The notes under the pieces were generated by a model. It had not been told where the DNA came from. It ran no database searches and was given only the letters and a program-made list of their open reading frames with translations. From the NCBI GenBank assembly GCA_020635075.1, contig JACKAM010000001.1, positions 186,001 to 250,000 on the forward strand: a stretch of DNA of 64,000 nt. The letters are read 5' to 3'. How positions within the stretch are numbered: the stretch's first letter is position 1; the number at the start of each line of letters is the position of its first letter. The stretch is from Pseudobdellovibrionaceae bacterium (GTDB lineage: Bacteria; Bdellovibrionota; Bdellovibrionia; Bdellovibrionales; UBA1609). Made by a program: the position numbers and the translations under genes. Below are positions 44,851 to 52,893 of the stretch, piece by piece.

Positions 44851-45774
44851 ATGGAGCGAACTCTTCGTTGGCCAGCCTGTTGGTTGGCTGTGGCTTTGTC
44901 TGTCGTCGGTATGGCCATTCCGGCCTGGTCTCAATCGCAGCATAACTATCGGTTGGAGGTTCTCAGCTATAACGTCAAGGGCTTGCCTTGGCCGGTGGGG
45001 ACGGTTAATGGCAAGAGCGCAAAAAAGCGCTGTAAGCTGATTGGCGAGGAGTTGGCTGAGCTGAGACGCCTTGGAACTGCGCCTCAAGTCGTGGTTCTCC
45101 AGGAGATGATGGTCGAAGACTGCGACCAACTCTTGATCCGTTCCGGCTATCCCCATAGCTATTGGCAAGTCAAGGAAGAGGGTCGCACCTACGGAACAGG
45201 CCTGGCCTTTCTCAGTGAGTTTCCCCTCCAGGGACTACAAAAGATTTTGTATGGCAACAACTGTTCGGGGACGGACTGCTGGGCTCACAAAGGGGTGATT
45301 GGGGTCAAGGTCACCATTCCAGAACTTCCTGAGCCGGTGGCTATTGTCACCACTCATCTGCAGGCGGGGAGGGAAAACGACGACATCCGCTTGAAGCAAA
45401 TGGATCAAATGATAGGGGAGTTTTTGCCTCTCATGGGGGTCTCTCATTTAGTGCAAATCTTTGCTGGCGATTTTAATTCAAAACCAAGTCGACCCAGCTA
45501 TGACTATTTTTTAAATCTTTCCGGGCTTTTCGATGCCGGTCAGGTCTGTCTCAAGAGCACCCTTTCTTGCCAATCAGTCTTTGGCGGTCGCAGTGAGCCC
45601 GAGAACATTTGGGAAGACACCCATGATCGCCAGTTTTTTCATGTCCCTTCGGCTTCCGTCTTGAGGATGTTCCCGACTCAGGTTCTTCTGCGCTTCTCTG
45701 GAGATCCAGTCTTGGGCCCCGAGTTGTCCGATCACTTTGGTTACCAGGTGGACTACATCATCAGTTGGCCATAA
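44851..45774 (+). CDS. Secreted endonuclease/exonuclease/phosphatase-family protein (sphingomyelinase-like)
   Basis: 307 residues. A signal peptide (about 1-27, ending PAWSQ) precedes an EEP-fold domain with the catalytic set in order: Asn41 in LSYNVKGLPWP, Glu85 in VVVLQEMM, His169 in TTHLQAG, Asp207 and Asn209 in AGDFNSKP, and Asp294-His295 in LSDHFGYQVDY. The YNVKGLPWP opening and SDHFGY end resemble secreted bacterial neutral sphingomyelinases and related phosphodiesterases more than DNases. Four cysteines between about 138 and 240 may form disulfides. It would act outside the cytoplasm, perhaps on phospholipid head groups. It is monocistronic and ends in a bidirectional terminator. Confidence 0.82.
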   Translation: MERTLRWPACWLAVALSVVGMAIPAWSQSQHNYRLEVLSYNVKGLPWPVGTVNGKSAKKRCKLIGEELAELRRLGTAPQVVVLQEMMVEDCDQLLIRSGYPHSYWQVKEEGRTYGTGLAFLSEFPLQGLQKILYGNNCSGTDCWAHKGVIGVKVTIPELPEPVAIVTTHLQAGRENDDIRLKQMDQMIGEFLPLMGVSHLVQIFAGDFNSKPSRPSYDYFLNLSGLFDAGQVCLKSTLSCQSVFGGRSEPENIWEDTHDRQFFHVPSASVLRMFPTQVLLRFSGDPVLGPELSDHFGYQVDYIISWP

Positions 45775-45809
45775 AAAAAACGGAACTCACTGGGAGTTCC
45801 GTTTTTTTT
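45773..45809. terminator. Bidirectional intrinsic terminator
   Basis: An eight-base A-run, stem CGGAACTC, five-base loop, stem GAGTTCCG and an eight-base T-run. It works symmetrically for the phosphodiesterase gene (plus) and the convergent small secreted protein (minus). The stop codon of the former overlaps its left edge. Confidence 0.9.
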
Positions 45810-45830
45810 CCATTTGCTACAAAGAATCAA

Positions 45831-46232
45831 TTAGCGCTGTCCGCAGCCAATAGTCTCTGTGATGGGATAGTCGGGCATACGTGGAGCGCTACGGGTCATG
45901 CCACCATCAGCCATGTAGTTGCTCTTAATGCGGTAAATGGCTTCCTCATCTTGAGGGCCGTTCACTTTGTAGTCTGTGTGCATGATGTTTTTGCCGTCGT
46001 TGGTCAGTTGAATCTCAAGAGCTTCAATCACAAACAGACCGACATCAGTGAGAACCATTTGCGGACGCTCGTACTGATAGGGAGAGTGCTCCACAGTTCC
46101 AGTATCAAATTTGAATACGATTTTCTCCGCCCACAAAGTGATGGCTCCGCCAGCCAGAACTTTTGAGCCAGGAATGCAAGCGTATGAAGTGGCACTCACC
46201 ATAAGTGCTAAAGCAAGAATGAACTTTTTCAT
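45831..46232 (-). CDS. Small secreted protein of unknown function
   Basis: 133 residues with a clear signal peptide (MKKFILALALMVSATSYA, cleavage before CIPG) and AGGAGG eight bases before the ATG. The mature part begins with a Cys and ends with a Cys near the C-terminus (ETIGCGQR), suggesting one disulfide; a lipoprotein reading is possible but the preceding residues (SYAC) are a poor lipobox. The beta-rich middle part reads WAEKIVFKFDTGTVE, PQMVLTDVGLFVIEALEIQLTND. I do not recognise a family. It is convergent with the phosphodiesterase and shares its terminator. Confidence 0.8.
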   Translation of the reverse strand: MKKFILALALMVSATSYACIPGSKVLAGGAITLWAEKIVFKFDTGTVEHSPYQYERPQMVLTDVGLFVIEALEIQLTNDGKNIMHTDYKVNGPQDEEAIYRIKSNYMADGGMTRSAPRMPDYPITETIGCGQR

Positions 46233-46599
46233 TGTGTATCCTCCTAATGGATTCTTCTGAAAAATATTTTTGGGGGTATCGAAGGATCAGAAGTCGCATA
46301 CGTCTTGAGAAATCGCAACTTTTCGCCTGTCAGGGGCTCGGCTCTTGAATTTTCACTAGTGCCAAATGCAAAATCCCCATGCTTGATGCAATGAAGAGAT
46401 GCTTTTTTCATTTCCCACTGTAATCAATTCCGTTCAGATTGGCTTTGTCTACCTCGATAGATCGATCAACCTATGGCGATAGACTAAGGACAAGAATGAG
46501 CAGTTTGGTGATGGACCCTTCCACAGCTGTCAAAGCCTTAGGCGCTCATCTCCTACCAGGAGAGCCCGGGGAAGCATAAGGATTGCAATGATTTAGGTT
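46233..46599. other. Divergent intergenic region
   Basis: About 370 bases between the small secreted protein and the next exported protein. It contains a possible 27-codon leader frame (46496-46579). I see no convincing promoter boxes or repeats. Confidence 0.3.
46496..46579 (+). CDS. Possible 27-residue leader peptide
   Basis: ATG preceded by AAGGA with a six-base spacing, then 26 sense codons and TAA. It starts MSSLVMDPSTAV and ends PGEPGEA. It ends 20 bases before the next gene, so it could be a leader peptide. There is no homology to support it, and a frame of this size can arise by chance. Confidence 0.25.
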   Translation: MSSLVMDPSTAVKALGAHLLPGEPGEA

Positions 46600-47748
46600 A
46601 TGTGGAAGGGATTTGCCAGGCATGCGGCACTGTTGCCCCTCATTGGGGTGGTGGCTTTCTCCGCCTTTTCTTCCGCCCAGGGGCTTCGCGATGACGATGA
46701 TGGAATGGTTCCATTGCCTGTCGCGAGCAAAATCCAGCAGCTTCGCTCCTTCGATGGCGATCCGTCCAAGTCCGTGGAGTTTCAAGACCAAGGCGAGTTT
46801 ATCCAGCCCGGATTTGGCAAGGTCAGGGTGAAAGACAACACGGATTTGATCTACCACACCAATGTGGGAGAGGACAAAACCACGGCCAAGGTGGGAGTCA
46901 GTCAGGGGCTTTATCGCGATCAGCGCCATCAAGTTCGGGCCAGTGTTTACGGCACAACTGAGTTTGCCCCACAGCCGAGCGAAGAAGGTGCTGCTTTAGG
47001 AACTGAGCATGTGGGAGTGGGGGGTGGTGCCGGTCATAGCTACAGAGTGACCCCAACCACTGAGTTTCAATCAGCCGTGACCTACGAAGATGACCTCAAT
47101 GGCAAGAGCCATCGACTCACTGGACGTCTTCAGGTTGAACAGAAATTGTCGGACAGGTCGATGGTTTCCTTTGGTACTTCTCAACAGATGAACGAAACAG
47201 GCGATTTGGACCATCAGATTGGAGCGCGAATTTCGGTTTTATTTGGACCGAAGCCTAAGAGCAAAAAGAAAGAAAAAAACCGTAACCCCCATTACTGGTA
47301 TGAGATCTTAGTCACCAAGCAGAAACTGGATGAAGGTGGCCTGGCACTGGGAGAAGACGTGGAGCTTTACTCTACCTTGGTGGACAATTTGTTGGGCTTT
47401 GCCGACCAGCTAGAGATAGCCCAAGGTGTCGACCCGCGATATCTGGGTGAAATGATGGAGAGAAACAACACCGCCGGCTACCCCTTAGGAGTGGCTTTGG
47501 ATTCCCGTCAAGCCATGGCCTGCCGCTATGATATGGTTCACGCTGCCCGAACCAGTGCACTTTATTATTATGAGCTTCTAAAAAAGCGCTTTCCTGCGCA
47601 CCCCAAGACCCGGCGCCTCTCTTACAATGAACCGATGTTCGATGCCATTCACCGGCGTGGTCTCAGCATTCATAAAAAATGTGTCGCTCAAGGTGGGCCT
47701 GCCGTTACCCCGGGTTCCTCTCATGGCTCTGCTCCAGGTACTCAGTAG
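46600..47748 (+). CDS. Exported protein of unknown function
   Basis: 382 residues. Residues 1-27 form a signal peptide (LLPLIGVVAFSAFSSAQG). Residues about 60-225 show alternating hydrophobic strands (KVGVSQGLY, QVRASVYGTTEF, YRVTPTTEFQSAVTYED, SHRLTGRLQVEQKL, SMVSFGTSQQ, ISVLFG) like a small outer-membrane barrel. After a Lys-rich linker (KPKSKKKEKN), residues about 235-370 look helical and soluble (YWYEILVTKQKLDEGG, LVDNLLGFADQLEIAQGVDPRYLGEMMERNN). No family is recognised. The final 25 residues are Gly/Ser/Pro-rich and disordered. The start is supported by the signal peptide; the ribosome site is weak. Confidence 0.75.
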   Translation: MWKGFARHAALLPLIGVVAFSAFSSAQGLRDDDDGMVPLPVASKIQQLRSFDGDPSKSVEFQDQGEFIQPGFGKVRVKDNTDLIYHTNVGEDKTTAKVGVSQGLYRDQRHQVRASVYGTTEFAPQPSEEGAALGTEHVGVGGGAGHSYRVTPTTEFQSAVTYEDDLNGKSHRLTGRLQVEQKLSDRSMVSFGTSQQMNETGDLDHQIGARISVLFGPKPKSKKKEKNRNPHYWYEILVTKQKLDEGGLALGEDVELYSTLVDNLLGFADQLEIAQGVDPRYLGEMMERNNTAGYPLGVALDSRQAMACRYDMVHAARTSALYYYELLKKRFPAHPKTRRLSYNEPMFDAIHRRGLSIHKKCVAQGGPAVTPGSSHGSAPGTQ

Positions 47749-48094
47749 GTAATTCTTAAGTTCATAGGGTTTTGTTTCCTCATGTGGCCATTGGCCCAGG
47801 TCATCTCTCCTAGCAATGAATCTTGAGGATTGAGGTGACCTCCGGTTCATCCCCACAGGTGACTTGATTTAGAATGGGATATTTTGAGTTAAGTTCATCT
47901 TAAGTAAGGAAGAATTTTTTTTCATCTTTCGACCTAAGTGATCGAAACCCTCGCCTTCAGCCCATAACCTGGCGTTTACCGATTGGATAGAAATTGTTTG
48001 CTGCTATTCTAGCTAAGTATTGAGAGTTCTTACCCTAAATCGGTACCCCACAAGGTAACGATTCAAAGCAGATAACGACGTTTATGGAGGAATT
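47749..48094. other. Intergenic region upstream of the ODP signalling operon
   Basis: About 345 bases, AT-rich toward the operon. A weak promoter match TTGGAT (47983), 16-base spacer, TATTCT (48005) lies about 90 bases before the ODP start. GGAGG at about 48085 is the ribosome site of the ODP gene. Nothing else is recognised. Confidence 0.3.
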
Positions 48095-48868
48095 ATGGCC
48101 AACAACGAGCTCGATCTTAACTCAGTAGAAATCACCCCTGGGGGAACATGTGCCATTTATAAGTGTGGCGACCACTCCATCTATTGGTTGGGGGTAGAGG
48201 CGAAAACAGCCTTTCGCTGTAACACCTACATGGTAGTGAGCGGGGGCGAGGCCGTCGTCGTAGATCCGGGAAGTGCTCAGCACTTTCAAACGGTTTTGGA
48301 AAGAGTGGGACAGGTGATTGATCCCAAAAAGGTGGTGGGTTTGGTTCTATCCCACCAGGACCCGGATGTCGCGGCCTCAATGGGGAATTGGCTGGAACTC
48401 AATTCTCGATTAGACATCATTACTTCTCCAAGAACTCATGTTTTGCTGCCCCACTATGGGAAGGCGGATTTCAAGTTTGTGAACACGGAGGAAAGGCCGA
48501 CCTATGAATTTGGGGCAGGATCGAAGTTAACCTTTGTCGATGCTCCTTTTTTGCACTTCCCTGGGGCAATTGCCACCTATGACAATACTTCGAGATTTCT
48601 ATTTTCAGGAGATGTTTGGGCAGCACTGAGCATGGAGTGGACTCTCTGTGTGCAGAATTTCGAGGATCATATTCCTAAAATGAACCTGTTTCACTTGGAT
48701 TACATGGCTAGCAACGTCGCTGCCAGAGGGTTTGCCAATAAACTCGATAAATTTGAGATCGATGCCATCCTGCCTCAGCACGGATCAGTCATTGGCGCCA
48801 ATTTTGTCAATGAGGCTAAGGAGTACTTGAGAGACCTCAGATGCGGTCTTGATCTGATTTACGAGTAA
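48095..48868 (+). CDS. ODP-type oxygen-binding diiron protein (metallo-beta-lactamase fold)
   Basis: 257 residues, soluble. The diiron ligands of the flavodiiron/ODP subgroup are in place: His87-x-Asp89-x-Asp91 (SHQDPD), His154 (FLHFPG), Asp173 (SGDVW) and His229 (LPQHGS), with spacings very close to flavodiiron proteins. The first acidic ligand is Asp rather than the usual Glu. The N-terminal segment (CNTYMVVSGGEAVVVDPGS) is typical of the fold. There is no flavodoxin or rubredoxin domain, so it is probably a sensor that binds O2 (or NO) rather than a reductase. It is the first gene of an operon with a PAS kinase and a receiver, 17 bases apart, which supports a sensory role. GGAGG precedes the ATG. 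Confidence 0.85.
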   Translation: MANNELDLNSVEITPGGTCAIYKCGDHSIYWLGVEAKTAFRCNTYMVVSGGEAVVVDPGSAQHFQTVLERVGQVIDPKKVVGLVLSHQDPDVAASMGNWLELNSRLDIITSPRTHVLLPHYGKADFKFVNTEERPTYEFGAGSKLTFVDAPFLHFPGAIATYDNTSRFLFSGDVWAALSMEWTLCVQNFEDHIPKMNLFHLDYMASNVAARGFANKLDKFEIDAILPQHGSVIGANFVNEAKEYLRDLRCGLDLIYE

Positions 48869-48885
48869 GAAAAGGAGAGGTGTCC

Positions 48886-50166
48886 GTGGCTGACCGGAGC
48901 TATGAAGATCTGTTAAGCGAAATCACCCTCCTGCGCGAGGAGAATCGGTTCCTTAAAGAGGGAATCAAGCAGGGGGAGCGTATTCGCAAAAAGATCACCA
49001 GCCTCATCGATCAATTAAAGTATGCAAAGGGGGAGATAGAAATCTTAGCCCGTGAGAGGACGCAGATATTGAACAGTCTTGAGGAGATGCTTTTTGTGGT
49101 CACTCCAGAGGGAGAAATACAGATCACGAACAGCCGATGTCTAGCCTTAGGGGGTATTGAGGCAGAAGCGGATCTCGTAGGCAAAATGATCGGAGAGTGG
49201 GTGATTGAGGAGGAACGCAATTCCCTCGCGAGTTTTGCAGATTTCAGACTGCTGATAGAGCAGCGAAAGGCCGAGGAGCTTCGTGGTTACTACCGAACCA
49301 AATCGGGGGAGAGAATTCCTATCCTGATTACCGGGACTGAGGTCCTAAATGGGGACGGTAGTCCTAGGGCCTATGTCATATCGGCCAGGGATGTGCGGGA
49401 CTCGAAAATCATGCGGACCCTGCGCAATTCACAATCCCAGTTAATCAAGACGGCAAAGCTGGCCTCACTCGGGGAGCTGAGTGCCGGTATAGCCCACGAG
49501 TTAAACAATCCTCTGATGTTTGTCGTCGGCTATAACAACCGAATTAAATCTGCGCTGGCAAAGGATGACCTGCCTGCCCGGGAGAAGATCCTTAGGTACA
49601 CAGAACAGATTGACGAGGGTGCAGATCGAATGAAAACCATTATTCAAAGCTTTCTGGATTTTGCCCGTCAGACAGAAACAAAACGGGAACAGATGGACGT
49701 CAACTCCGTCATTGAAAAATCGATCAACCTGGTCAAAGAACAACTGCGCTTAAGGAGCATTAGGATCAAAACTGAGTTAAGTAATCACCCTTTGCTTGTG
49801 ATGGGTGAAAAGGTACCTCTTGAGCAGGTGATGATCAATTTTTTGACCAATGCCCGAGATGCTTTTAGTGACATAGGTGATGACATCATGAAGACGGTGG
49901 TCGTTCGCACAAAAGAAGATGATAATAGGGTCATGATTGAGATTGAGGACAATGGGGTCGGGATTCCCTCGGAGATTCAGGATAGAATGTTCGATCCATT
50001 TTTTACTACTAAAGAGCCAGGTAAGGGTACGGGCTTGGGAATGTCGATCACTCACAAAATAATAGAAGATCACGGTGGCAAGATTCTGTTGAAGTCAGCC
50101 CCTGGTGAGGGGGCTCGGTTTACGGTTGTTCTGCCGAAGCCGGACGTTTGCGATGGAGGAGAATAA
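48886..50166 (+). CDS. Cytoplasmic PAS-domain sensor histidine kinase
   Basis: 426 residues from the GTG at 48886; an in-frame GTG at 48880 is too close to the ribosome site AAAGGAG (48871-48877). No membrane segment. Order: coiled coil (about 1-60), PAS domain (about 62-172, starting LNSLEEMLFVVTPEGEIQITN and ending YVISARDVRDSK), a dimerisation helix with AGIAHELNNPL (phosphoacceptor His204), and an ATPase domain with an N-box (INFLTNARDAF), EDNGVGIP, MFDPFFTTK and GKGTGLGMSI. It has no visible haem or flavin motif, so it probably takes its signal from the ODP protein encoded just upstream. Its stop overlaps the start of the receiver gene by one base. Confidence 0.92.
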   Translation: MADRSYEDLLSEITLLREENRFLKEGIKQGERIRKKITSLIDQLKYAKGEIEILARERTQILNSLEEMLFVVTPEGEIQITNSRCLALGGIEAEADLVGKMIGEWVIEEERNSLASFADFRLLIEQRKAEELRGYYRTKSGERIPILITGTEVLNGDGSPRAYVISARDVRDSKIMRTLRNSQSQLIKTAKLASLGELSAGIAHELNNPLMFVVGYNNRIKSALAKDDLPAREKILRYTEQIDEGADRMKTIIQSFLDFARQTETKREQMDVNSVIEKSINLVKEQLRLRSIRIKTELSNHPLLVMGEKVPLEQVMINFLTNARDAFSDIGDDIMKTVVVRTKEDDNRVMIEIEDNGVGIPSEIQDRMFDPFFTTKEPGKGTGLGMSITHKIIEDHGGKILLKSAPGEGARFTVVLPKPDVCDGGE

Positions 50167-50561
50167 TGGCTGGGGAAAGTGCTTTAGCGGTTGGAAACTG
50201 CGCAAAAACAATTCTAGTCGTTGACGATGAGGAAGTGATGCGAAGTCTCGTGGGAGAAGTGCTGGACGAAAATGGATTCGTCGTTCTTGAGGCCTCAAGC
50301 GTTGATCAGGCGATTGAAGTCTTGGGCCAAAATCCGGTGGATATTGTCTTGACTGATTTTACACTGCCAAGGAGAAATGGTCTCAGCCTCGCCTGCCATA
50401 TCCGGGATTCTGGGATGAGCGCTCCAGTCGTGTTGATGACCGGCAACTCTGCCCGGGAGTTGCAGGATCAGGCAACCGCATCAGGGGTCTGCGCGATCGT
50501 GCAAAAGCCTTTCCACGAAGATGACCTTGTAAAAACCTTAATGGACGCCCTGGGTTTGTAG
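50166..50561 (+). CDS. Single-domain response regulator (receiver)
   Basis: 131 residues from the ATG at 50166, which has GGAGGAG upstream and overlaps the kinase stop (TAATG). The receiver is complete: Asp20-Asp21, phospho-acceptor Asp64 (VLTDFTLP), Thr92 (LMTGNS) and Lys114 (VQKPF). A ten-residue N-terminal extension precedes the first strand. There is no DNA-binding or enzymatic output, so the signal must pass on by protein contact. It is the last gene of the ODP-kinase-receiver operon. Confidence 0.9.
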   Translation: MAGESALAVGNCAKTILVVDDEEVMRSLVGEVLDENGFVVLEASSVDQAIEVLGQNPVDIVLTDFTLPRRNGLSLACHIRDSGMSAPVVLMTGNSARELQDQATASGVCAIVQKPFHEDDLVKTLMDALGL

Positions 50562-50577
50562 CTGCGCCCCAGGACCC

Positions 50578-50605
50578 AAAAAAAAGGGAGGCCCTTGAGC
50601 CTCCC
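50578..50605 (-). terminator. Intrinsic terminator between convergent genes
   Basis: GGGAGGC and GCCTCCC enclose a six-base loop. Read on the minus strand an eight-base T-run follows, so it terminates the lipoprotein gene at 50613; the A-run on the other side means it may also slow transcription from the receiver gene. Confidence 0.75.
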
Positions 50606-50612
50606 TCTGTGA

Positions 50613-51479
50613 TCACCATGGGAACTTAGGCGGCTTGGGAAAAGGCGGAGGAGGAGGAAAAGGTCCTCTGGGGCCCCTGGGGCCTGGGTGACCAGGTCCT
50701 TCCTCAATGATCTCTCCTCTGATACCAGGACAGTTTCTCACCTCTGCGTTTAGACGTTGCTCGAAGGCGATGTGTTCTTGGCGAGTTTCGAAGGCAAAGG
50801 TTTGCTCTTTCATGCGCAACTCCTGCATCAGCTTAGCCCGTTCACCAGGATCATCGGTTTTTTGGATCAACTCGTTCAGTTGCCTGGCTTCAGCCTCGAA
50901 CTTTTTGTGGGCGTCATCCACTCTTTTTTCGAAGTCCTTGATCATGTTTTCTATTTTGACCTGGCAAGCTGAAGGCTGGCCTGGATTTTTGGGCTGTGGA
51001 GTCTTAGGTTCTTTGGGTTCTTTGGGCTCTTTGGGCTCTTTGGGTTCTTCCGGTTCATTGGGAACCGGCACCTTAGGTTCCTTGACCTCTGGGACTTGCA
51101 CCTCGATCCGCTCGCCCCCAGCCCCTTCAAGCTGACAACGTCCGCGGTAGGAGAGCTCCGTCTGTGATATTTGCCCGTTTTCGATGTCCTCGATGAGGAG
51201 ATTGAGCTCCACTTCGACGGTGCTGAAACTCTGAACCACCACATTGAAGTGGCAGATGAGAATGCACTTCTCCAGGGCGTTGGCCTGGCACTCCTTTACA
51301 TCCTCCTGACTGAGACTATTCACCAGCTCTTGGCCACTTTGGTAGCTGGCGAGGTATTGAATTTGTGGGAGTCCACTTGCCTGTTCGTCACTTGCATTGG
51401 ACTTTGTTTGAAACCCCACCTGATCCGCACATCCTGCTGAAAGACACAGGACAACCAACCCAGATAAAAATCTAAGCAT
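50613..51479 (-). CDS. Lipoprotein with EPK repeats, coiled coil and Pro-rich tail
   Basis: 288 residues from the ATG at 51479, six bases after AAGGAG; the earlier ATG at 51485 abuts the ribosome site. The lipobox is LSAGC (Cys17). Residues about 20-125 form a globular part with several Cys (ECQANALEKCILICHF). A low-complexity segment with four exact EPK steps follows, then a charged coiled coil (about 175-250), then a Gly/Pro tail (GPGHPGPRGPRGP) and a Pro-rich end. The Pro-rich segments look like spacers that could cross peptidoglycan. The neighbouring upstream gene also encodes a Pro-rich lipoprotein. Function unknown. Confidence 0.8.
   Translation of the reverse strand: MLRFLSGLVVLCLSAGCADQVGFQTKSNASDEQASGLPQIQYLASYQSGQELVNSLSQEDVKECQANALEKCILICHFNVVVQSFSTVEVELNLLIEDIENGQISQTELSYRGRCQLEGAGGERIEVQVPEVKEPKVPVPNEPEEPKEPKEPKEPKEPKTPQPKNPGQPSACQVKIENMIKDFEKRVDDAHKKFEAEARQLNELIQKTDDPGERAKLMQELRMKEQTFAFETRQEHIAFEQRLNAEVRNCPGIRGEIIEEGPGHPGPRGPRGPFPPPPPFPKPPKFPW
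51009..51062. repeat. Nine-base tandem repeat coding EPK steps
   Basis: Four units of YTCTTTGGG are nearly identical and two further units are decayed (TTCTTCCGG, TTCATTGGG). The period is a multiple of three, so copy changes would alter the length of the spacer without shifting the frame. Confidence 0.75.
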
Positions 51480-51596
51480 TTTCATCTCCTTACCTTATAT
51501 GGATATTAGAAAAACAACCAACCAAGGATAGGATCTCAAATTGAGAAGACGAATCACACTGATAAAACCCGACAGAAAAATGGCCAGTGTATTGGC

Positions 51597-52433
51597 CTAG
51601 AAGCTACAGGCTCCCGGTCGAAATGCACCGATTCCAAATGGACGATCGGGAAGTTTGAATCTCATCTCTGCATCACCGCTGACCAGATCAAGAATGATTA
51701 CTTCCAGATTATAGGGTCCGCTGAAAGTCCCCATGCCCAGTTGACTCGGGGCAGGGGTGGTGAGCGAGGTATCCGCCTTTGGGAAACCCGTGGTGCTAAA
51801 CGCCTGCCCGACAATTTCAACTTCGTCGATTTCAACCATACTAAAATTGGTTTTGGCTTGAGTGTCTTCGTAGACGGCAGTCCTCAGGTTCGTCAATGCG
51901 CCAACGAAGTTGGGCGGATCCAAGTCCCGAAAATGGCAAACTCCCATCAGTCGCGCTTCCACCTTTTCCACAGGGGGAGGTGGCGGTGGGGGCGGTGGAG
52001 GAGGTCCCGCAAACCTGGGAACACTATCTGAGTATTCGAAAATCTGGCTTTGGTATTCGACAGTGGTTTCACTCAGGGCTTTGACGTCTGCCTCTTGTAT
52101 TGGAAGAGGGTTTTCTTCCCGGCAGGAGTCAAAAAAGTTGATCGAGTCATCTGCGTAAACCCGAACCATGGACGTCACATGTGATGCTGAGCCATCCTCA
52201 AGGTAGCAGGTATTCTCAGGTTCTTGATGAACATAAAGGCCAGGATGGATTTTGCCGTCATAACCGGAGCCATGACCGCCTCCGGCTTCTGTCAGGGAAT
52301 TTGGTGGATTAGGAGTGCCGCTTGAAGCCGAGGACTTCACCATCCCGTCAGTACTACAGCCCAAACACAATGTAATAGAGATTCCTAGGAGCAGATAAAA
52401 AGCTCCACCGATAACTACCCTTGGTAATTTCAA
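51597..52433 (-). CDS. Lipoprotein with polyproline spacer
   Basis: About 278 residues from the TTG at 52433, which has GAGG five bases upstream; a TTG at 52457 would add eight acidic residues before the signal peptide. The hydrophobic core ends in LCLGC (Cys26), a good lipobox. A Ser/Gly/Asn linker leads to a first domain (HPGLYVHQEPENTCYLEDGSASH ... FFDSCREENP). Then comes a run of eleven prolines around residue 147, and a second domain with VCHFRDLDPPNFVGALTNLR and a C-terminal Cys. The run of prolines would need elongation factor P for translation. No family recognised. It lies just upstream of the EPK-repeat lipoprotein on the same strand and may be co-transcribed with it. Confidence 0.75.
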   Translation of the reverse strand: MKLPRVVIGGAFYLLLGISITLCLGCSTDGMVKSSASSGTPNPPNSLTEAGGGHGSGYDGKIHPGLYVHQEPENTCYLEDGSASHVTSMVRVYADDSINFFDSCREENPLPIQEADVKALSETTVEYQSQIFEYSDSVPRFAGPPPPPPPPPPPVEKVEARLMGVCHFRDLDPPNFVGALTNLRTAVYEDTQAKTNFSMVEIDEVEIVGQAFSTTGFPKADTSLTTPAPSQLGMGTFSGPYNLEVIILDLVSGDAEMRFKLPDRPFGIGAFRPGACSF

Positions 52434-52548
52434 CCCATCCTCACAGTCTGTGACCAAATCCCTTAATATTCAGTCTAACCAGGGAGGGTCCATGTCTCAA
52501 CCTAGAACGGCGGATTGCCCCGGGAGTGTCTCAAAGTGAGACACCTTT

Positions 52549-52802
52549 AAACTGGCCCCCTTAATTGTTGATCCACAAAATCCTTTATCAGTGAAGTCGG
52601 TCCATTGCCGACCATTCTCCGCAAATCCTCACGCGCCTTTCGGCCGCAGGCGTGTCTTCGGAGTGCGTCAGCGTGCTGCCGCACCCCGGATACACCCATG
52701 CGCGACGGCGGAGGATTCGGATTTCCGGGAATGGCTCGGCAATCAGACCTATTCCCGGACAAAGGCGGCACACGGTTTTGTGGATCAACAATTAAGGGGG
52801 GG
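52549..52802. repeat. Type 1 palindromic (MITE-like) element beside tRNA-Leu
   Basis: The left end AACTGGCCCCCTTAATTG and arm GTTGATCCACAAAA pair with TTTTGTGGATCAAC and CAATTAAGGGGG at the right end. Inner arms TGCCGACCATTCTCCGC and AAATCCTCACGCG pair imperfectly with about 52697-52740. The extra GGCTGAG hairpin is absent, as in the 42.4 kb copy. It lies 52 bases from the tRNA trailer hairpin. Confidence 0.8.
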
Positions 52803-52853
52803 TTGCTGCTTTTAGGGTTTTCAGAACTCGCGCTAACTGCACTCAGTTTCTTT

Positions 52854-52893
52854 CACCAGTTGAAATCGCGCCTACGGCGCTTTTCAACTGGTG
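52854..52893 (-). terminator. Hairpin at the 3' end of tRNA-Leu, including its CCA
   Basis: The segment CACCAGTTGAAA with GCGCC pairs with GGCGC and TTTCAACTGGTG across a short loop. On the minus strand the right arm contains the encoded ACCA end of the tRNA. It may be the terminator or processing signal of the tRNA transcript. No T-run follows. Confidence 0.5.
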
